From: Antilocapra americana
Taxonomy: Eukaryota > Chordata > Mammalia > Artiodactyla > Antilocapridae
Assembly: GCA_007570785.1 (NCBI GenBank)
Contig: ML664161.1
Location: 42,669,293 to 42,733,292 of the forward strand
Length of the DNA stretch: 64,000 nt
Direction: 5' to 3'
Position numbers and translations under genes: made by a program. The stretch's first letter is position 1, and each line of letters begins with the position of its first letter. Under the pieces are notes generated by a model. It was not told the origin of the DNA and did not search any database. It saw only the letters and a program-made list of their open reading frames with translations. Of this stretch, positions 1 to 11,454 are shown piece by piece.

Positions 1-101
1 ATTCTTGCCTATAGAATCCCATGGACAGGGGGACCTGGCGGGCTACAGTCCTTAGGGTGTCAGAGTCCAACATGAGTGAAGTGACTTAGCACGCATGCAC
101 C
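1..101 (+). mobile_element. Bov-tA SINE, 3' part only
   Basis: The window opens inside a Bov-tA element. The cattle-type block with GGCGGGCTACAGTC and GAGTGAAGTGACTTAGCA corresponds to the BovB-derived tail of the SINE. The tRNA-Glu-like head lies outside the window. Confidence 0.8.
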
Positions 102-220
102 CACAATATTTATTTAGCAAAAAATAGCTGTTCTCAGAGAGGCAAAGTGGCTTTCCAAATGAGAGAATTATAGGCACAGATTTTCAATGTTCATTTTGGT
201 CCTTATTGTAGATTTTACTT

Positions 221-408
221 ACTTAGTTGCTGAATGGTGTTCAACTCTTTGCAGCACCATGGGCTGTAGCCCACCAGGCTTCTCTGTCCATGGGATTCTC
301 CAGTGGGTTGCCATTCCCTTCTCCAGGGGATCTTTCCAACTCAGGGATCAAGCTCAGGTCTCCCAGATTACAGGCGGATTGTTTACTGTCTGAGCCACCA
401 GGGATGCC
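221..408 (-). mobile_element. Bov-tA SINE
   Basis: Minus-strand copy with the motifs TTCAACTCTTTGCAGCACCA, TCTCCAGGGGATCTT and the terminal TGAGCCACCAGGGATGCC, which is the complement of the tRNA-derived head. A short internal deletion removes the CAGGCAAGAATACTGGA segment after the first TTCTCCAG. The three short reading frames over it are chance frames in the SINE. Confidence 0.85.
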
Positions 409-839
409 ACAGAGAGACTAATTATAAAGATTTTAATATTTTATTAAAAACCCAATTAAACAATGAAATTTTATTAATAGTAACTAAAAATAATTCAAAC
501 TCTACAATGTTTTCAGTGCTTGTTTTGCAGTGGTGGGATTCTGAAAAATTTCATTTCTTTACATTTTCTAAATTTCCTGCATAAGGACTTATGGTTTTAT
601 AATAAAAAATTATATGTACTTCAAAAATTATAATAAAATAGAAATTTAAATTTATGAATTTTAAAATTGAATTGGGTAGGTCTTTTTGTTCATTTGTTTC
701 TTTGTTTGTGTAGGATAATCAGTGGTAGGAGTGAAAGTTTGACAAGCCTCTTCCAAGTGGAAAATTTATCTTCTAGTTAAATATTTCAAAAAGAAAGATG
801 ATGAATTCCCATTTAATAGTACAACTTAACTATAACCTT

Positions 840-1003
840 ATCTTTTTGACTCCATATTTCTTTAGAACACAAAATAGTACTGTGGTCCAGGCACTTCTAT
901 CTTTAAAAAGCTTTAGTTTATTAAATTCTGAATAAACATTATCCACTAAGCTATCACTAATTTCAAATTTAAAATAATTGGAAAAGAACTTGCTTAAATT
1001 TGA
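840..1003 (-). other. candidate exon-like open frame, unidentified
   Basis: On the minus strand a pyrimidine-rich acceptor-like sequence, TCTTTCTCTCATAG, ends at about 1004. An open frame of about 55 codons follows, running to a weak donor-like AAG/GTTATA near 840. The predicted peptide (66 residues if started at the ATG upstream of the acceptor) is of mixed composition with Phe/Lys-rich parts, and it does not match any transposon protein I know. No family recognised. The AT-rich context makes a chance frame quite possible. Confidence 0.18.
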
Positions 1004-2193
1004 CCTATGAGAGAAAGATTTATGAAGCATATTGAAATTATGACCAACATGATGGAGTAGTTTTTAGCTTACTTAGCAGAACAAACTATCTTTCAGATAT
1101 TGCTTTAGCAACATTAATTTCTCTTCCAACAATGAACTAACAGCACTTACTAGCCTATATATTCATTTAAGAATAACTCTAATCTAGCCCCTACCAGCTT
1201 TGATTTGTCAGCCACTAAACTCATACCAATCCATCACATTTTAGCTTTAACATCAGTTCTGCAAAGAAATGCTCTTAAGCGTATGTCCGATCCTTTTCTC
1301 AAATACTATCATAGATTCCATTTTTTTCTTCCAAAATCTTCTCTCTACTAATAGGTATGTAATCACTTGTATGATTATAAATTAGTGTCTGGCTTCCAGT
1401 AGATGTTGGTTATATAAAAGCAGGGGATTATGTCTGTTTTATTCTTCTCATTGTCATTCTAAAAACTAACATATACTCAAAATATAATAGAATCTCAGTA
1501 CTTACTTATTGAATTAGTATCTAAAGATCTGAATAAATTAATGAATGACTATGCCCAGCCAAAAATTTGGCCAAGGTACTTTAAGCTTAAAGCTTTAGCA
1601 TTATGAAATTTAAATTAAATCATTTATAATTTATATACCAACAATTTGGAATTTCTAAGTATTAAGATAAAAGTTTATATCTAAAATAGAAAAAAGTGCT
1701 TGAAAATGATAGAACAATATTTAAAAATCAGTATTCTATAATTTTGGCCTTTGTTAGCTTTCTGTTTTTCTACTTGAGTTTTATTGTAGCTTTTGTTTTG
1801 TTACCATCTTTTTATTGTTACTCCTTTCTGTAGATGAAACAACATTGGTATTCTAGTCATATGTCCATGTCAGTTGACCTATTGATCAAACCTTTAATCA
1901 TAACTGGCATTTATACATAAACAATTTTGTAGAAGAGTTCTTTAAGATTTTATGCCAATTAACCTATATATTTGTGAAATTAAATGTGCTTTACTATTTA
2001 TGGCATGTATTATACATGAAATAAAAGTCAAAAACCATTGTGAGGTTGCAGAGGATCAATCCGTGGATACACATATTACCAAGTAATTTTAATTTGTAAA
2101 ATGTATTATAAGCTGTTTTTACATGAAAGTGTTTAATAATGTAATGGTCATTTTAGTTTCTTTTTTTTTTCTTTTTGTTTTATTTTTTAAAAG

Positions 2194-2241
2194 AAGATAA
2201 AAGAGAGTTTACTTCATTTGATGCCCTCAAAGAAGATAATG
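2194..2241 (+). other. candidate internal coding exon (48 nt)
   Basis: A long pyrimidine tract (2158-2188) leads to AG at 2192-2193, with an alternative AG at 2195-2196. An open segment follows, and then a strong 5' splice site, ATG/GTAAGT, with GTAAGT at 2242-2247. In the frame beginning at 2196 the 15 complete codons read DKREFTSFDALKEDN, a charged peptide of coding-like composition. With either acceptor the exon is a multiple of three (48 or 45 nt), so it could be skipped without a frameshift. I do not recognise the gene. If real, it would place the window inside a plus-strand gene with very long introns. Confidence 0.3.
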
Positions 2242-2453
2242 GTAAGTCACTAGAGTCCCTACTTTATCATGGAAAAAAACTTTTCAGGGGAGTTTTGTAA
2301 CATAGGTATAATTAAAATGCCACATAATATTTAAATTACTGTATTATTTTTCAGTCTTAGTTTTATGAGCCAGTTTTATTCAACTTTTTAACATACATTT
2401 TTTAAAATTAGTGTCTTTTTAAAACTCTTCTGTAGAATTCAATTTTATCTGTT

Positions 2454-2565
2454 ACTGGAGTGGGTTACCATTTCCTTCTCCAGGGATTTTCCTGACCCAG
2501 GGATTGAACCTGTGCTTCCTGAATTGTCATATGGATTTTTTACCACTGAGCCACCAGCGAAGCCC
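2454..2565 (-). mobile_element. Bov-tA SINE, partial
   Basis: Head portion only: CCATTTCCTTCTCCAGGGAT, then TGAGCCACCAGCGAAGCCC at the right end, which is the complement of the SINE start. The BovB-like tail is missing. Confidence 0.8.
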
Positions 2566-3479
2566 ATTATTTTGGTTACAGCATGTTTTAAATCCAATCT
2601 AATAATTATTATACACTGTTACCTATAAGTCCATTATAAGATACAATTACCATTTGTAAAACAATGAGATTGTTTTTAACATTTGTCCCTTAAGCATTTA
2701 TTTATCACTTCTATAATGTAACCATATACTTTTTTTGTTTTTGTTTTTCTAAGTGATCTTTGAAAGCCATGCTTACATTGGCACCTTATACTTGCAGTTT
2801 TTAGTAAATTTCCAGGAAGAAACAGTAACCTTGTCTAAAATTTTGCCTTCATTTTAAGCTGTTTTATCAGAATGACCTATAAGGCCATTCAAAACCAATA
2901 ATGAATGCAGTTATTTTTAGATAATACATCTTTTTAAAATAGCACTTTTTTGTTTAAAATAAGTAATTGGGAGTGTGCTCCATGAAAGGAGCCTTTCTTC
3001 TGAAAAGTAATATTGAGGAAACAGTTTACCTTATATTCTGAAATATACTGTTTTGTCAATATCTCTGATTTGTCTAGGTGCCAGAGATATAATAGTCATC
3101 ACAAAATACTCTCTGTCCTCAAAGAACATATGGTTTAGAGAGAAAGACTGGCAGGTCATTGGGCGTTTTCATTACTTTACTATAGTTACTGTGGAAACAT
3201 GCTACCTCAGAGAGGTATGGAGGTAGATAGGAGGGCACCTAACCCAAGCCAGAGAAGACTTCCTGTAGGACAGGATGTCTAAGATGACACCGAAAAGGAG
3301 TTACTCAAAGATAGAAGTGTTAAGGATATTGTAGGAACTGAAAACAGCTTGTCTAAAATCCTGGAGGTTTAAAAAAAGAAAAGAGTGTGTGACAGGTTCA
3401 TGAGTGTGTAGACACTTCAATATGTCTGAAGTTTGCAGGTAAGAGTGTGTGTACTTGTGAAAAAAGAATTTGTTTTGGT
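2566..3479. other. unassigned AT-rich sequence with an L2 relic
   Basis: The piece at about 3062-3150 (TCTAGGTGCCAGAGATATAA then CTCTCTGTCCTCAAAGAACA) looks like an L2 3' end in minus orientation. Nothing else could be supported here. Confidence 0.35.
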
Positions 3480-3493
3480 AAGCTAGAAAATGC

Positions 3494-3721
3494 TTCCCAG
3501 TGGTGCTAGTGGTAAAGAATCTGCCTGCCAGTTCAGGAGACACAAAAGATGCAGGTTTGATCCCTAGTTTGGGAAGATCGCCTGGAGCAGGATATGGCAA
3601 CCCACTCCAGCATTCTTGGCTGGAAAATTCCACAGACAGAGGAGCCTGGTGGGCTACAGTTCATAGGGTCACAAAGAGTTGGATATAACTGAGCGACCTG
3701 AGCACACACACACACACACAC
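3494..3721 (+). mobile_element. Bov-tA SINE with (CA)n tail
   Basis: Complete head-to-tail copy ending in a (CA)n microsatellite (about 3703-3721). A perfect 14-bp target-site duplication, AAGCTAGAAAATGC, lies at 3480-3493 and 3722-3735, so the insertion edges are exact. The CA run grew from the 3' tail of the SINE. Confidence 0.95.
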
Positions 3722-3735
3722 AAGCTAGAAAATGC

Positions 3736-4780
3736 ATGGATTTTTATAAATGCCTTTCTAGTCTTTAACAGATACTCTTTTTTAGATCATCCAAAAATTA
3801 CTATTTTGAAACAGTATTTTAAGAAATACTCAATTAAAATGAAAATAAAAATTCAAAAGTGATCACAACTTTATAAACAAAGAGTATATCATTGGCTTTT
3901 GCTTCCTGCATCTATGAGCAAAGAATAATGGATGACCTTTCATAGTAGTCCTTAATACATAAGCTCTGTGAGAGTAGCAACTGTGAATTTTATTCATTTT
4001 GTGAAGCTTATGGTTGCTTTGAAATGTACACAGTAATAATCATCTCAACATTTGTTTTAATTAAGCCAAGATTATTTATCTTACCTGAAATGACAGACAC
4101 TTCTGTTGGGATATTATTATAATTATCATTATGATTTATCAATATATATCAGATGAACCCAAGTCCCTGACTTTGGCATAGGTTTTAAACCATATTAAAT
4201 AAGCAAGCCTTCAGATGGTCAAGGCATGAGATGAGATGTTGTACAGGCATGTGTGGCAACTTTTTGTCTTAGCCAAATTAATTCAGGAATGAAAGGCTAA
4301 TTGTATTGAAATGATTTTCCTGTGTATATAGATGTTCTTCAAATAAAAGGAGAGTTGGTACTTGATATGGAAACGTTTTTCGGCTATTAATGATAATTGT
4401 TTTGTTTATACTAACTTCATGATCATACTATCTCTGGGATAAGGGAGTTACCACAATTCCAGGTAGTTGCATAGGAGACAAGCATTGTTAACACTCAGTT
4501 CCACCATGTATAAGGTAAACATATGGGAGCAAGTCGTTCATCATCAACTAAATCATAATTTGTTTTTGTTGAGAAAATTGTGACAACATTCTGATACAGC
4601 CTCAGATTCTTTGTGTTTTTGTTTCCTGTAAAATATAATAATTCCAACTTCATGAATTATTAAATAATTAATGAATAATTGAATAAATAATAAAGCACTC
4701 AGAATTTAATAGCTAGAGAAAAAAGTTACAGTTTATACTCTTAAGTCCATTTTTGTTACCTAAGTTAATTTTGGTTGTAA
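3736..4780. other. unassigned sequence, weak L2 trace
   Basis: Positions 3955-4020 (TAAGCTCTGTGAGAGTAGCA) resemble the L2 3' region in plus orientation. The remainder is AT-rich with no frame, RNA gene or repeat that I can name. Confidence 0.3.
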
Positions 4781-4787
4781 TATGTGT

Positions 4788-4977
4788 GAAAGTGAAGCTG
4801 CTCAGTCGTGTCCATCTCTTTGTGACCCCATGGACTATGCAGCCCATGGAATTCTCCAGGCCAGAATACTGGAGTGAGTAGCTTTTCCCTACTCCAGAGG
4901 ATCTTCCCAACCCAGCGATCAAATCCAGGTCTTCCACATTACAGGCAGATTCTTTACCAGCTGAGCCACAAGGGGAG
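4788..4977 (-). mobile_element. Bov-tA SINE (first of a tandem pair)
   Basis: Starts with the GTGAAGCTGCTCAGTCGTGT tail complement and ends with CAGCTGAGCCACAAGGGGAG. The adjoining partial copy at 4978-5091 lies in the same orientation with no spacer. Confidence 0.88.
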
Positions 4978-5091
4978 TGCAAGGATACTGGAATGGATAG
5001 CCTATCCCTTCTCCAGGGGATCTTCTTCCCAACTCAGGAATTGACTTGGGGTCTCCTGCATTGCAGGTAGATTCTTTACTAACTGAGCTAT
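4978..5091 (-). mobile_element. Bov-tA SINE, partial (second of a tandem pair)
   Basis: Repeats the head half of the preceding SINE: CCCTTCTCCAGGGGATCTTC, CCTGCATTGCAGGTAGATTC, TAACTGAGCT. The short direct repeat TATGTGT at 4781-4787 and 5092-5098 flanks the pair and not either single copy, so the pair may have arrived as one unit. Seven bases is weak evidence. Confidence 0.75.
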
Positions 5092-5098
5092 TATGTGT

Positions 5099-6054
5099 AG
5101 GGTAAGGAAACTCATCAGGAAAAAGAGAAGGAGGTAGCTTCTCCACGTTGTATTTGTTAACCATCTAGCCTATAGAACATTTGTTTTGGGGGCAAGTATG
5201 TCAGGTGTTCACAAAAGCAGAACCTCTTACAGTATCCCTTTAATAAGTAGAAAAAGTTATTTCCACTTCAGATATTATATCAGTACTGCAATAGAAAAAG
5301 TGAAGACTTCATGAAAGTTGATACCATGGAAGAAGGAAACAACTAATTTCAAAGAACCTGCATTGCATATTTACAGTTTTCATTTTTCTTGGTTCTACTC
5401 CCATATTCTCCTAGGTCTTTCATTTTGCAATATGTTTAAAGAAGTCATGGTACTGTGACTGAAGTGTATGGTCATTAGAAGGTGAGAATTTACATAAGAA
5501 TTTGTATCTTTAAGTGCCACATGCATGCATGAGCTTGCTGTAAAAATAAAATGAACACTGAGAAATCAGATCTACTGAAATCACATCTACAATGTGGTGT
5601 TCTGTTTTACTTATTTGTTTGAATTATTACTCAGAGGAAGATCCTTTTTAGATGCCATAAAAGCCATTTTATACAAAGGAAGGCCACATTTATACAGATT
5701 AGACTGTGTATTTGGGTTTTATTACTCAAGAAACCTATTGACTATGGCTGGTGTTTTCTTTCACAGTGTTTCATAACAAGGTGTTTAGATGAAGCATGTT
5801 TCTCAGTCACAGATGATGACAAGGAAAATTGTTTATGATGTGAATGGGTTGATGTTTTTGAAAGTTTCTCAACTACTTCAAGTAATTCTAGTATGTAGTA
5901 ATGAATTATCTTATCTGCATCATCTATCCCAACTCAGACTTTAGGGTTTTAGCCTTTATAACAGTATTTTTCCTAATTTGTTGCTTGTGGACCTGACAGT
6001 TTATTAGAAGGCTCATAAATTTTTGTAGTTTTAGAGAGAAATAAAAACAGTGAA
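5099..6054. other. no recognisable feature
   Basis: AT-rich sequence with one 60-codon open frame (5594-5776, plus strand) that lacks convincing coding character. I see no repeat family, RNA gene or splice-site pair. Confidence 0.4.
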
Positions 6055-6067
6055 ATAATTTTGTTCA

Positions 6068-6216
6068 GGGAACATCCCTGGTGGTCCAGTGGTTAAGACT
6101 CCATGCTCCTAATGCTGGGGATCTAGGTTTGATCCCTGGTTAGAGAATTAGATCACACATACCACAACTAAGATCCAGTGCAGACAAATAAATCAATAAA
6201 ACAAATAAATAAAATG
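6068..6216 (+). mobile_element. CHR-2-type tRNA-derived SINE
   Basis: The head ATCCCTGGTGGTCCAGTGGT and TAGGTTTGATCCCTGGTTAG carry the tRNA-like box regions. The body (CACAACTAAGATCCAGTGCA) and AAATAAATAAA tail differ from Bov-tA and match the older Cetartiodactyla CHR SINE group. A perfect 13-bp target-site duplication, ATAATTTTGTTCA, lies at 6055-6067 and 6217-6229. Confidence 0.9.
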
Positions 6217-6229
6217 ATAATTTTGTTCA

Positions 6230-6977
6230 CACTAATTTTACAATCATTTCACAACATAAGACATTATACTTTCACAGACTGTGTGTTTAAAGTTCACATA
6301 TGTTTTGCAAAGATAGTTTACCTCAATCAATAATAAGTTAATAGGATACAATATTGATATGTCTTAGCTAATATGTTTTATATAACCTGCAGATATTTGT
6401 TGTTACCTTTCTATTATATTCCCAATTCACAAAAATGTATTAATAGAGAAAAATAAATTCATTGAAATGTAAAAGTATTGATGAAATTTTAACTAAATAA
6501 TTCATAATAATATTGCTAATATATATATAATTAGTACATATATCACTAATATACATAGTGAATATTCTGGAGCAATATGACCTTATGTTTACTAAATGCT
6601 GAGAAAAGTGAATATGCAGTTGTGACGATTTCGTACAAGTATTTTAAACAATACAAGTAGAAAAGCCAAATGATAAATACCATTAGTTCTTTCTCCAACT
6701 AGTTCCTAATGTTGTCTTTTCTCAAATTTTGTCAAATAATCAAAGGAAGCTATTGAAGCTTTTTGTCATTTATGACACTTTCTGGTACAACTTGATGACT
6801 TTTGCTGCCAAGTGTGAAAAGATAAAAACTACAAAGGCTTAATTCAGAGTTGTACTCCTCCAAAAAAAAAAATACAAATAACCCACAGGGTTGCTTTAAA
6901 ACTGGTAAATCAACCTTGAAGTTTATGACAAATATGCTTAAAGCACAAGTAGCAGAAAATATTCATAAAATTACTTT
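6230..6977. other. no recognisable feature
   Basis: Strongly AT-rich with short AT dinucleotide tracts near 6520-6545 and an A-run at about 6861-6871. No element or gene assigned. Confidence 0.4.
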
Positions 6978-7757
6978 CAGTTCAATTTGGTTGCTCAGTC
7001 ATGTCCTACTCTTTGCGACCACAGGAACTGCAGCACACCAGGCCTCCCTGTCAATCACCAACTCCCTGAGTCTACCCAAACCCATGGCCTTCAAGTCGAT
7101 GATGCCATCCAGCCATCTCATCCTCTGTTGTCCCCTTCTCCTCCTGCCCCCAATCCTTCCCAGCATCAAGGTCTTTTCCAATGAATCAGCTCTTCACATG
7201 AGGTGGCCAAAGTATTGGAGTTTCAGCTTCAACATCAGTCCTTCCAATGAACACCCAGGACTGATCTCCTTTAGGATGCACTGGTTGGATCTCCGTGCAG
7301 TCCAAGGGACTCTCAAGAGTCTTCTCCAACACCACAGTTCAAAAGCACCAATTCTTCTGTGCTTAGCTTTCTTTATAGTCCCACTCTCACATCCATACAT
7401 GACCACTGGAAAAACCATAGCCTTGACTAGATGGACCTTTGTTGGCAAAGTAATGTCTCTGCTTTTTAATATGCTATTTAGATTGGTCATAACTTTCCTT
7501 CCAAGGAGTAAATATCTTTTAATTTCATGGCTGCAATCACCATCTGCAGTGATTTGGGGGCCCCCCAAAATTAAGTCTCTCATTGTTTCCACAATTTTCC
7601 CATTTGCCATGAAGTGATGGGACCAGATGCCATGATATTAGTTTTCTAAATATTGAGCTTTAAGCCAACTTTTTCACTCTCCTGTTTCACTTTCATCAAG
7701 AGGCTCTTTAGTTCTTCTTCACATTCTGCCATAAAGGTGGTGTCATCTGCATATCAA
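6978..7757 (-). mobile_element. BovB LINE, 5'-truncated (3' 0.78 kb)
   Basis: The left edge has the BovB 3' terminus in complement (TTTCAGTTCAATTTGGTTGC). The body translates on the minus strand (7194-7610) into the C-terminal part of the BovB ORF2 protein, beyond the reverse transcriptase core, with motifs ITADGDCSHEIKR, VKAMVFPVVMYGCES and RRLLRVPWTARRSNQ. The copy stops at about 7757, inside the sequence that would encode YADD, so no catalytic core is present. Sequence divergence is modest. Confidence 0.93.
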
Positions 7758-7784
7758 ATCACATTGTCTGATTTTGGATTCTGC

Positions 7785-7977
7785 ATGCTAACTCACTTCA
7801 GCCTTGTCCAACTCTTTGGGACCCCATGGATTGTAGTCCTCCAGGCTCCTCTGTCCATGGGATTCTCTAGGCAAGAATACTGGGGTGGATTCATGTGCCC
7901 TCTTCCAGAGGATCTTCCCTACCCAGGGCTTAAACCAATGGCTCCTGCATTGCCCACTGAGCCCCCTGGGAAGCCCC
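7785..7977 (-). mobile_element. Bov-tA SINE
   Basis: Lies 27 bp beyond the truncated BovB end. Shows GGGACCCCATGGATTGTAGT, AGGCAAGAATACTGGGGTGG and the closing GAGCCCCCTGGGAAGCCCC head complement. A few internal bases before the closing motif are lost. Confidence 0.88.
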
Positions 7978-9442
7978 ATTTTGAAATATATCAACACATT
8001 AATACAGTTTAGGAAAATAGATACCATCTAATATATGTGCTAGCAAATAATTCAATTTTAAGTTGGAGGGTCTACATCAGCTCTTGGCTTTTGTGGCAAG
8101 AATATCTAAGGTACACATACTTACTTTTTCTTCTGTTATCACTAAAAACCCATACTCTGCAATAGAGATTTGTATTTGTTTTAATAATTATTTTCCAAGC
8201 TATGATGTTTACTGGAAAATTGCCTTGTTACAGTATGGAGTACAGTCTTGCCCATAGCAAGGTGGGATTTTATTATATATTAAAATGGTTTCTTTTAAAA
8301 ACCAATTCATAACCTACATTGGCAAATATGAATGAGGCATGAAAGAAATGTTTTTCATAATATTTACAATATTAAAGACTATTTCAATAATTGTAAACAG
8401 CATAGTTAAGTTGTACATGTTAATTCTTAAGTAGCCTTAAGTTCTTAATTAAAGGCTAACATGAATTTTAGTTGAGATAATAAAATAGGATTTCTTCAGA
8501 ATAGCAACTCTGGTGCAAATGGCCCCATGATTACTGAGAGTGAGACCCTTACTCAACATTTGCTGTCTTCTTTTTCATTTTGAGGGCAAAGAATTGATGC
8601 TACAGTTTTAATATGCCATTGGATGAGTATATAATCCAAGTTGAAACCTTCAGCCTTTGAGGTTTGAATAATTATTGATGCAGCACCTGACATATCTTGA
8701 AGGTAGTTCTCGAAGAGAATGTGCGTAACTTTGGGCTTAACAGTTACTATAAGTAGCCCAGAACTGCCTGGCAGAGCCACCTCTAACTTGCTGATAACCC
8801 CAAAGACCTATAATTTTAAATTATGATTCTCTGTTCAGTTTAAAAACATTAAAAATTGGCTTAGTTGATCTATGGCTCAAACAACTCCTTAATGAGCCAG
8901 ATAAAGATATGTTGATGAAAGACTGAAAATGGTAGAATTATTTTGACTGATATTGGTGGTCCACATTTATTGAGCCCTCATTAAGTGGTCTAGCAGAAGT
9001 CAGTAGTTTTAAGAAACAGTCTTGGAATTTTACAATATGAGAAGAAAGAGTAAAGAAAAATATTCAGATCAGAATTTGAGTTTAAGGAGAAGATATGAAA
9101 GTGGTAGAGAGAAAGAAATATCACTGACCTGAATTTTTTTTCCTAATCTTCTGAAAGAGAGGGCTAAATCCTATACTCATATCCCCTTCCTCGCGTACTG
9201 TTTTTCTTTACCTGTTATAAGGCTTTTCCTTATTAGTGATGTCCTAGAGAATATGAAGCTCTCTGAGTTTGACTGAATTGATCACATTTAGTTGCTTGCC
9301 AGTTTTATTTCCTTTTATTTTAATTTAAGAAATCGTAAAGTCAGTACTACAATTAAAATTGCAAATTTTAATTTTTCAAATGGAAAATTTTCTTCTGTCT
9401 AAATGTAGTTTTAGAAAAGTGTATTTTCTCTATATTTGTTTT
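7978..9442. other. mostly unassigned; one unexplained minus-strand frame
   Basis: A minus-strand frame at 8553-8780 is listed separately. The rest shows no transposon, RNA gene or long frame that I can support. Confidence 0.35.
8553..8780 (-). other. unexplained 75-codon open frame
   Basis: The frame is not inside any repeat I recognise and stays open upstream of its ATG to about 8815. The peptide has a hydrophobic stretch (SSGLLIVTV) followed by mixed globular-looking sequence. I see no clear acceptor, donor, poly(A) tail or target-site duplication, and I recognise no family. It may be chance or an old retrocopy fragment. Confidence 0.15.
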
Positions 9443-9815
9443 GATATTTTTTATTGAATTATCATTAACATACAATATTATGCTAATTTCAGGTGCACAG
9501 CATAGTGATTCAGTATTTTTATACATTACAAAGCAACCACCGCAATAAGTCTAGTTACCATCTCTCACTATACAGTTATAACAATATTATTGACAGTATT
9601 TCCTATGTTGTACATTGCATCCCTATGACTTATTTTATAGCTAGAAGTTTGTACCCTTTAATCCTCTTCATATATTTCACTTATCTCCCCATCCCCTTCC
9701 TCTGGCAACCACCAGTTCTCTGTATCTGTGAACATGTTTTTGTTTGAAACTATGCAGTGTTTGTCTTCATCTGACTTATTTCAGTCACCATAATATACTT
9801 GAGGTCCATCCATCT
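9443..9815 (-). mobile_element. L1 3' UTR fragment
   Basis: In complement this matches the 3' UTR common to many mammalian L1M and artiodactyl L1 elements: CATTAACATACAATATTATG, AATAAGTCTAGTTACCATCT, TTGTACATTGCATCCCTATG, CTCTGGCAACCACCAGTTCT. No ORF2 sequence is attached. Confidence 0.8.
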
Positions 9816-11454
9816 TTGTGTTTTTTAATAGATAAAAATTTTATTTAATTCAAGTGAAAATAGCCCTATTGTTTAATATATCAAAAAAAGATATAGAAAT
9901 TGATATAAGAAAAATCACCTGGCTGTTTTAGTATTATATATAATATGTCTCTCTATATATTTATATACATTTGTATGTGTATATAAATAAGATCATATGC
10001 TACATTTTTTTACAGTTGGTTAGAATTTGAAAATTAAAGTTAAATATGATTAACTTCATGAATGGAATTGATAAATTCTTACAGGAAGTTGAATGTTGGA
10101 TACTACAGAGCTTTTTGTAGTCCATCTAGTGTGTGTCATAAGGATACTTCAGTGAGAGTAATATAAGAGGAACCCCGAATATGATTTGCTGCTTTTTTCC
10201 CTGTTTTACTGATGTAGCACATTGCTTGATGAAGTTGTTTTTGGAAGAGTATTCTTCCTTCTTATTTCAGGCACACCATTTCCTTTCTATAGCTCTGCCC
10301 ATGTAGAACAGCAAGAGGTCTAATTGCAACAACACTAACAAATGTTTTAGTGCATACCTTGTCACTGTTCTAAGCTCCTGACAAGCACTATTTCATTCAG
10401 TTGTCACAATATGCACACAGAATAATCATTCTGCCCATTTTAGGGATGAGGAAACCGACTCATGTAGGTTAAAAGCAGCCAATATTTTTCATAACTCTTT
10501 CTAAATGTTAACAACAAAAAACTATGCCATGTATGCTTTAAACTTGACGATGTCTATTGTGAAGTCTAATCAGTTAACAGATTTATATGTGTTATTTACT
10601 TATTTATTTTGTGTAATGATTTTTATTTTGACAATATTTGTACTGCCAAAACATTAGAAATAGCTTGACTATTTATCAGAAGAGTATGGGATGTAGAAAA
10701 CTATGTATCTATTACCTGAAATACTATGTAGTCATTAATATGTTGTTATATATATAAATAAATGAAAGCACAGCAGTGTTAGTAAAATATATATTGTAAT
10801 TTTTATAAAAAAGGAGGATCCTTTTATATATATATATGCTATTTTATAATAATGTAAAAAGATACATCAAACTGTATTGCATTTTAATGGGTGTTATTGC
10901 AAGGAGGTAAGAACACTCATTCTCTTGTTTTGGTACATCAATACTGTTTGACTTGAAACAAAGAGCATGTTGTAATTTTGTAATATATTTTAAGTAATAA
11001 AATAAAAATGTAGAAAGAAAAAAATCATGAGAAGAAAAAACTCCCTGAATTTAACAATAACTTTCAAATGATACTTTCAAAAAATTCCATTTAAAAATGT
11101 ATATAATTTTGAAACATTAGACTTCTTTCCTGCTTGTTTTCAATTAACTCAGCACTTCTAATTAAAGTGGTAAAATATAGTAAATGGGGAAAAAGTGTGT
11201 GTGGGATCTTAGAAGAGCGTTCATATTATGGAATATACTAAATACTTAAGATTTGACCTTGACTATTTCTGAATTCTAATTTTCAAGGACCAATTTTGGT
11301 TTGAAGAGCTGATCCCTCTCTTCCCTGCTAATCCCCCTAATCTGAAAGTTTGCTCTTCCACTCTTTCTGCCCCCTATGCCCCATACCTTTCTGTTTCTCA
11401 TACTATGCACACTGACATCCCCAGATCTTCCTGTCTCTGACCTAATCTCTTCTT
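9816..11454. other. unassigned AT-rich sequence with a MIR relic
   Basis: Apart from the MIR piece listed at 10325-10475, there is only a short (AT)n tract near 10826-10839 and other A/T-rich runs. No gene or further element seen. Confidence 0.4.
10325..10475 (-). mobile_element. MIR SINE relic
   Basis: In complement it follows the MIR order: TCACTGTTCTAAGCTCCTGA, CATTTCATTCAGTTGTCACA-like middle, then CCCATTTTAGGGATGAGGAA. It is highly diverged, as expected for an element of mammal-wide age. Confidence 0.65.

Larger units (their letters stand above)
409..2453. other. AT-rich stretch, mostly unassigned
   Basis: Two candidate exons (minus strand near 840-1003, plus strand 2194-2241) and one weak L2-like stretch are listed separately. 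The stretch at 1340-1540 has GCAGGGGATTATGTCTGTTT followed by TTACTTATTGAATTAGTA, which resembles an L2 3' end in plus orientation, but similarity is low. I see no other structured element. Confidence 0.4.

Noticed and set aside
3500..3721. Overlapping frames of about 60 codons on both strands
   Set aside because: They lie wholly within a Bov-tA bounded by a 14-bp target-site duplication.
6068..6216. Possible tRNA gene because of tRNA-like box sequences
   Set aside because: The element is a tRNA-derived SINE with a non-tRNA body, A-rich tail and target-site duplication; no cloverleaf is preserved. The same applies to the Bov-tA copies.
6850..7617. 255-codon plus-strand frame, among the longest in the window
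   Set aside because: From about 6978 onward it is antisense to a BovB 3' end; the real frame is on the minus strand and encodes the ORF2 C-terminus.
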